DNA of 64,000 nt from Chloroflexota bacterium. GTDB lineage: Bacteria > Chloroflexota > Anaerolineae > Anaerolineales > Villigracilaceae. The DNA lies in the NCBI GenBank assembly GCA_026390015.1, contig JAPLGS010000138.1:19145-83144 (forward strand). The letters run 5' to 3'. The stretch's first letter is position 1; each line of letters opens with the position of its first letter. A program made the position numbers and the translations under genes. Below are positions 62,585 through 64,000 of this stretch, in pieces. Under the pieces are notes generated by a model. It was not told the origin of the DNA. It saw only the letters and a list, made by a program, of their open reading frames with translations, and made no database searches.

Positions 62585-62737
62585 TTATTGTAACTTCTTT
62601 TTGTCGATCTTGTTTTCAATATTCTTCAAGCGCTTATCGACGCGTGCATAAAAACGTGACACAATGATCGGGATGAAGAGTACCAGAAAAAGTAATCCAC
62701 AAGTAAGCCCTAATTCCAATACGCCGATGCGGAACAT
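62585..62737 (-). CDS. 50-residue membrane protein
   Basis: MFRIGVLELGLTCGLLFLVL continues FIPIIVSRFYARVDKRLKN and a basic coiled tail. One membrane helix. The start shares bases with the selD stop (TAATG), so translation is coupled. It precedes the CNNM-type gene by 28 nt. The function is unknown. Confidence 0.6.
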   Translation of the reverse strand: MFRIGVLELGLTCGLLFLVLFIPIIVSRFYARVDKRLKNIENKIDKKKLQ

Positions 62738-63798
62738 TATGACCGAACCTCGATACCCGTTCCTGCGTGGACTTCACCGATCACCCAGGCGGGTTGATTT
62801 AATTCGTCGGCGCGTTTTTTGAACGCCTCAAGTTTTTCCTGCGGAACGCCGAGCAATAATCCGCCGCTGGTTTGCGGGTCGAATAGAAGCATTTGATCAG
62901 GCTCCGCTATATCTTCGTCAAAACGAACTTTATTGCCAAGATGATTTTTATTGTCAAATGCGCCGCCGGGGAAAATTCCCATTTTTGCGTAACCATGTGC
63001 GCCGCTTAATAAGGGAAGTTTTGAATTTTCAATGGATAACATAACTTTGGATGCATCCGCCATTTCCATGCCATGACCGAGCAAACCGAAGCCTGTAACA
63101 TCCGTCCCGCCGCGTAGATCAAATTCTGTTGCGAGTTGCCCCGCAGTTTTGTTCAAGCGTGACATCCATTGAATGGCTTCTTTTATGTGTCGTTCTGAAG
63201 CTTTCTCTTGTTTGAGCGCGGTCGTTGTCACGCCGCCACCGAGAGGTTTTGTGAGGATGAGCGCGTCGCCAATCTTCAATCCGCTTTTGCTGATCATCTT
63301 GTGCGGATCAACAAATCCGATCACCACTAGGCCGTATTTTGGTTCCTTATCTTTGATCGTATGCCCGCCGGCAATTACAACTCCAGCATGGCGTGCTTTT
63401 TCAGCGCCGCCGCGTAAGATCTCGCTGGAAATTTCCAAAGGCAGATCATCCGGTAATGCGGCGATGTTCAATGCGAGGAAAGGTTGTCCGCCCATTGCGT
63501 ACACATCTGAGAGGCTATTCGCGGCCGCGATGGCTCCGTATTCAAAGGGAGTATCAACTACCGGCGTGAAAAAATCCGTGGTCACCACGATGGCTTTGTC
63601 TTCGCTTAAACGCCAAACAGCCGCGTCGTCCGGTGTGGAGAGACCCACCAACAAATCCGGATAGTGCGCGGGATCAAAGATATTTTTTAGGGGACGCAGA
63701 ACCTGCGTCAGCGCATCGGCGCTTAATTTGGATGCTCAGCCCGCGCAGGCGGAAAGTGTCGTCAGGCGGATTTCGCGTCCAGTTTGTGGGGTCGGCAT
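62737..63798 (-). CDS. selD: Selenide, water dikinase, selenocysteine-containing
   Basis: Reading from ATG 63798 gives MPTPQTGREIRLTTLSACAG, then an in-frame TGA (63736-63738) at codon 21, then ASKLSADALTQVLRPLKN and the whole SelD core: STPDDAAVWRL, VVTTDFFTPVVDTPFEYGAI, AGGHTIKDKEPKYGLVVIG, TDVTGFGLLGHGMEM. The TGA aligns with the essential Cys of SelD (Cys17 in E. coli), so it is read as selenocysteine. A hairpin follows at the right distance. SelD makes selenophosphate for selenocysteine and tRNA modification, and here it would need its own product. A conventional gene caller would start at 63654 and lose 48 residues. Confidence 0.85.
63693..63709 (-). promoter_or_regulatory. SECIS-like hairpin in selD
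   Basis: On the minus strand GACGCAG-GTT-CTGCGTC, a 7-bp stem with a 3-nt loop beginning with G, starts 26 nt after the TGA. This spacing and the loop G fit bacterial SECIS elements read by SelB. Confidence 0.65.
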
Positions 63799-63812
63799 TT
63801 TATCTCCAAATT

Positions 63813-63854
63813 AATAGTGACCAGCACCAGTTTTTCTGGCGACTGGTCACTATT
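63813..63854. terminator. Hairpin between the right-edge gene and selD
   Basis: AATAGTGACCAG and CTGGTCACTATT, perfect 12-bp arms, about 15 nt upstream of selD and after the stop of the upstream gene. It is probably a terminator or processing site. The T-tract is poor. Confidence 0.55.
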
Positions 63855-63886
63855 GTACCAATTTCATTTATTTTTGCGAATTTATT

Positions 63887-64000
63887 TTACTGTCCTGGTA
63901 CTGGTGCTGTTGCCGTATCTGGTAAAGGCAAAATAAATTGATTGCCGCTCGGGATAAAGATGGTTTGCACGCCCGGCGAAAGTTTCAGAATATATTGATA
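63887..64000 (-). CDS. C-terminal end of an unknown gene (partial)
   Basis: Only 37 residues are visible: YQYILKLSPGVQTIFIPSGN, QFILPLPDTATAPVPGQ, stop. The Thr/Pro/Ala-rich end resembles extracellular proteins of this genome. The rest lies beyond the window. Confidence 0.5.
   Translation of the reverse strand, partial: YQYILKLSPGVQTIFIPSGNQFILPLPDTATAPVPGQ

Overview
The window reads as a chromosomal segment of a mesophilic member of the Chloroflexota, most likely class Anaerolineae. This is inferred from the gene content and style: Thr/Pro-rich 'TPTAT' linkers in a LysM protein and an esterase, a selenocysteine SelD, a T-box in front of leuS, and many intergenic inverted repeats. No database search was possible.

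Region 1 (1-2160) is chromosome: the end of a family 2 glycosyltransferase gene, a NERD-like membrane protein, a small conserved-looking protein and tRNA-Pro(TGG). Region 2 (2099-34958) is an integrative element of about 32.8 kb lodged in that tRNA gene. A 63-bp piece of the tRNA is repeated at 34896-34958, next to a tyrosine recombinase. From left to right the element holds a run of tightly overlapping phage-like early genes; a REC-PAS-GGDEF sensor; a Prim-Pol-like initiator with its partner; two non-coding stretches (9362-10078 and 11772-12931); a LuxR-type regulator; a coupled trio of RecA-like protein, helical protein and B-family polymerase in which both the RecA-like ATPase and the polymerase appear inactivated; an HD hydrolase; a type I restriction system (hsdM, hsdS, hsdR) with a membrane protein, a histidine kinase, a response regulator and a coiled-coil protein inside it; and a set of orphan genes (PUA/EVE-like, TPR, DUF429-like, lipoprotein, membrane protein). 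A 20-bp palindromic motif recurs about 13 times, only in the element as far as I can see. It sits at gene boundaries and several times supplies part of a stop codon, so the element looks like an array of modules. Three single-base frameshifts lie in the element.

Region 3 (34959-54990) is chromosome: an esterase, galE, a site-2 protease homologue, then a full branched-chain amino acid operon. It begins with a consensus promoter, a 34-residue Ile/Val/Leu-rich leader peptide and a strong terminator (a classical attenuator). It continues ilvD-ilvB-ilvN-ilvC-leuA-orf57-leuC-(HNH gene on the opposite strand)-leuD-cimA-leuB-ilvE and ends in a terminator. The product set gives Val, Ile by the citramalate route, and Leu. 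Two tRNA-Ala genes and leuS under a T-box follow. Most junctions in the operon carry an inverted repeat.

Region 4 (54991-64000) is chromosome, mostly on the minus strand: an aldo-keto reductase, a glycine-rich membrane protein, an rRNA methyltransferase with an in-frame 12-bp repeat expansion, two small proteins, and a likely operon selD-orf50-CNNM-type transporter-gamma-glutamyltransferase-LysM protein. The selD gene reads through an in-frame TGA followed by a SECIS-like hairpin.
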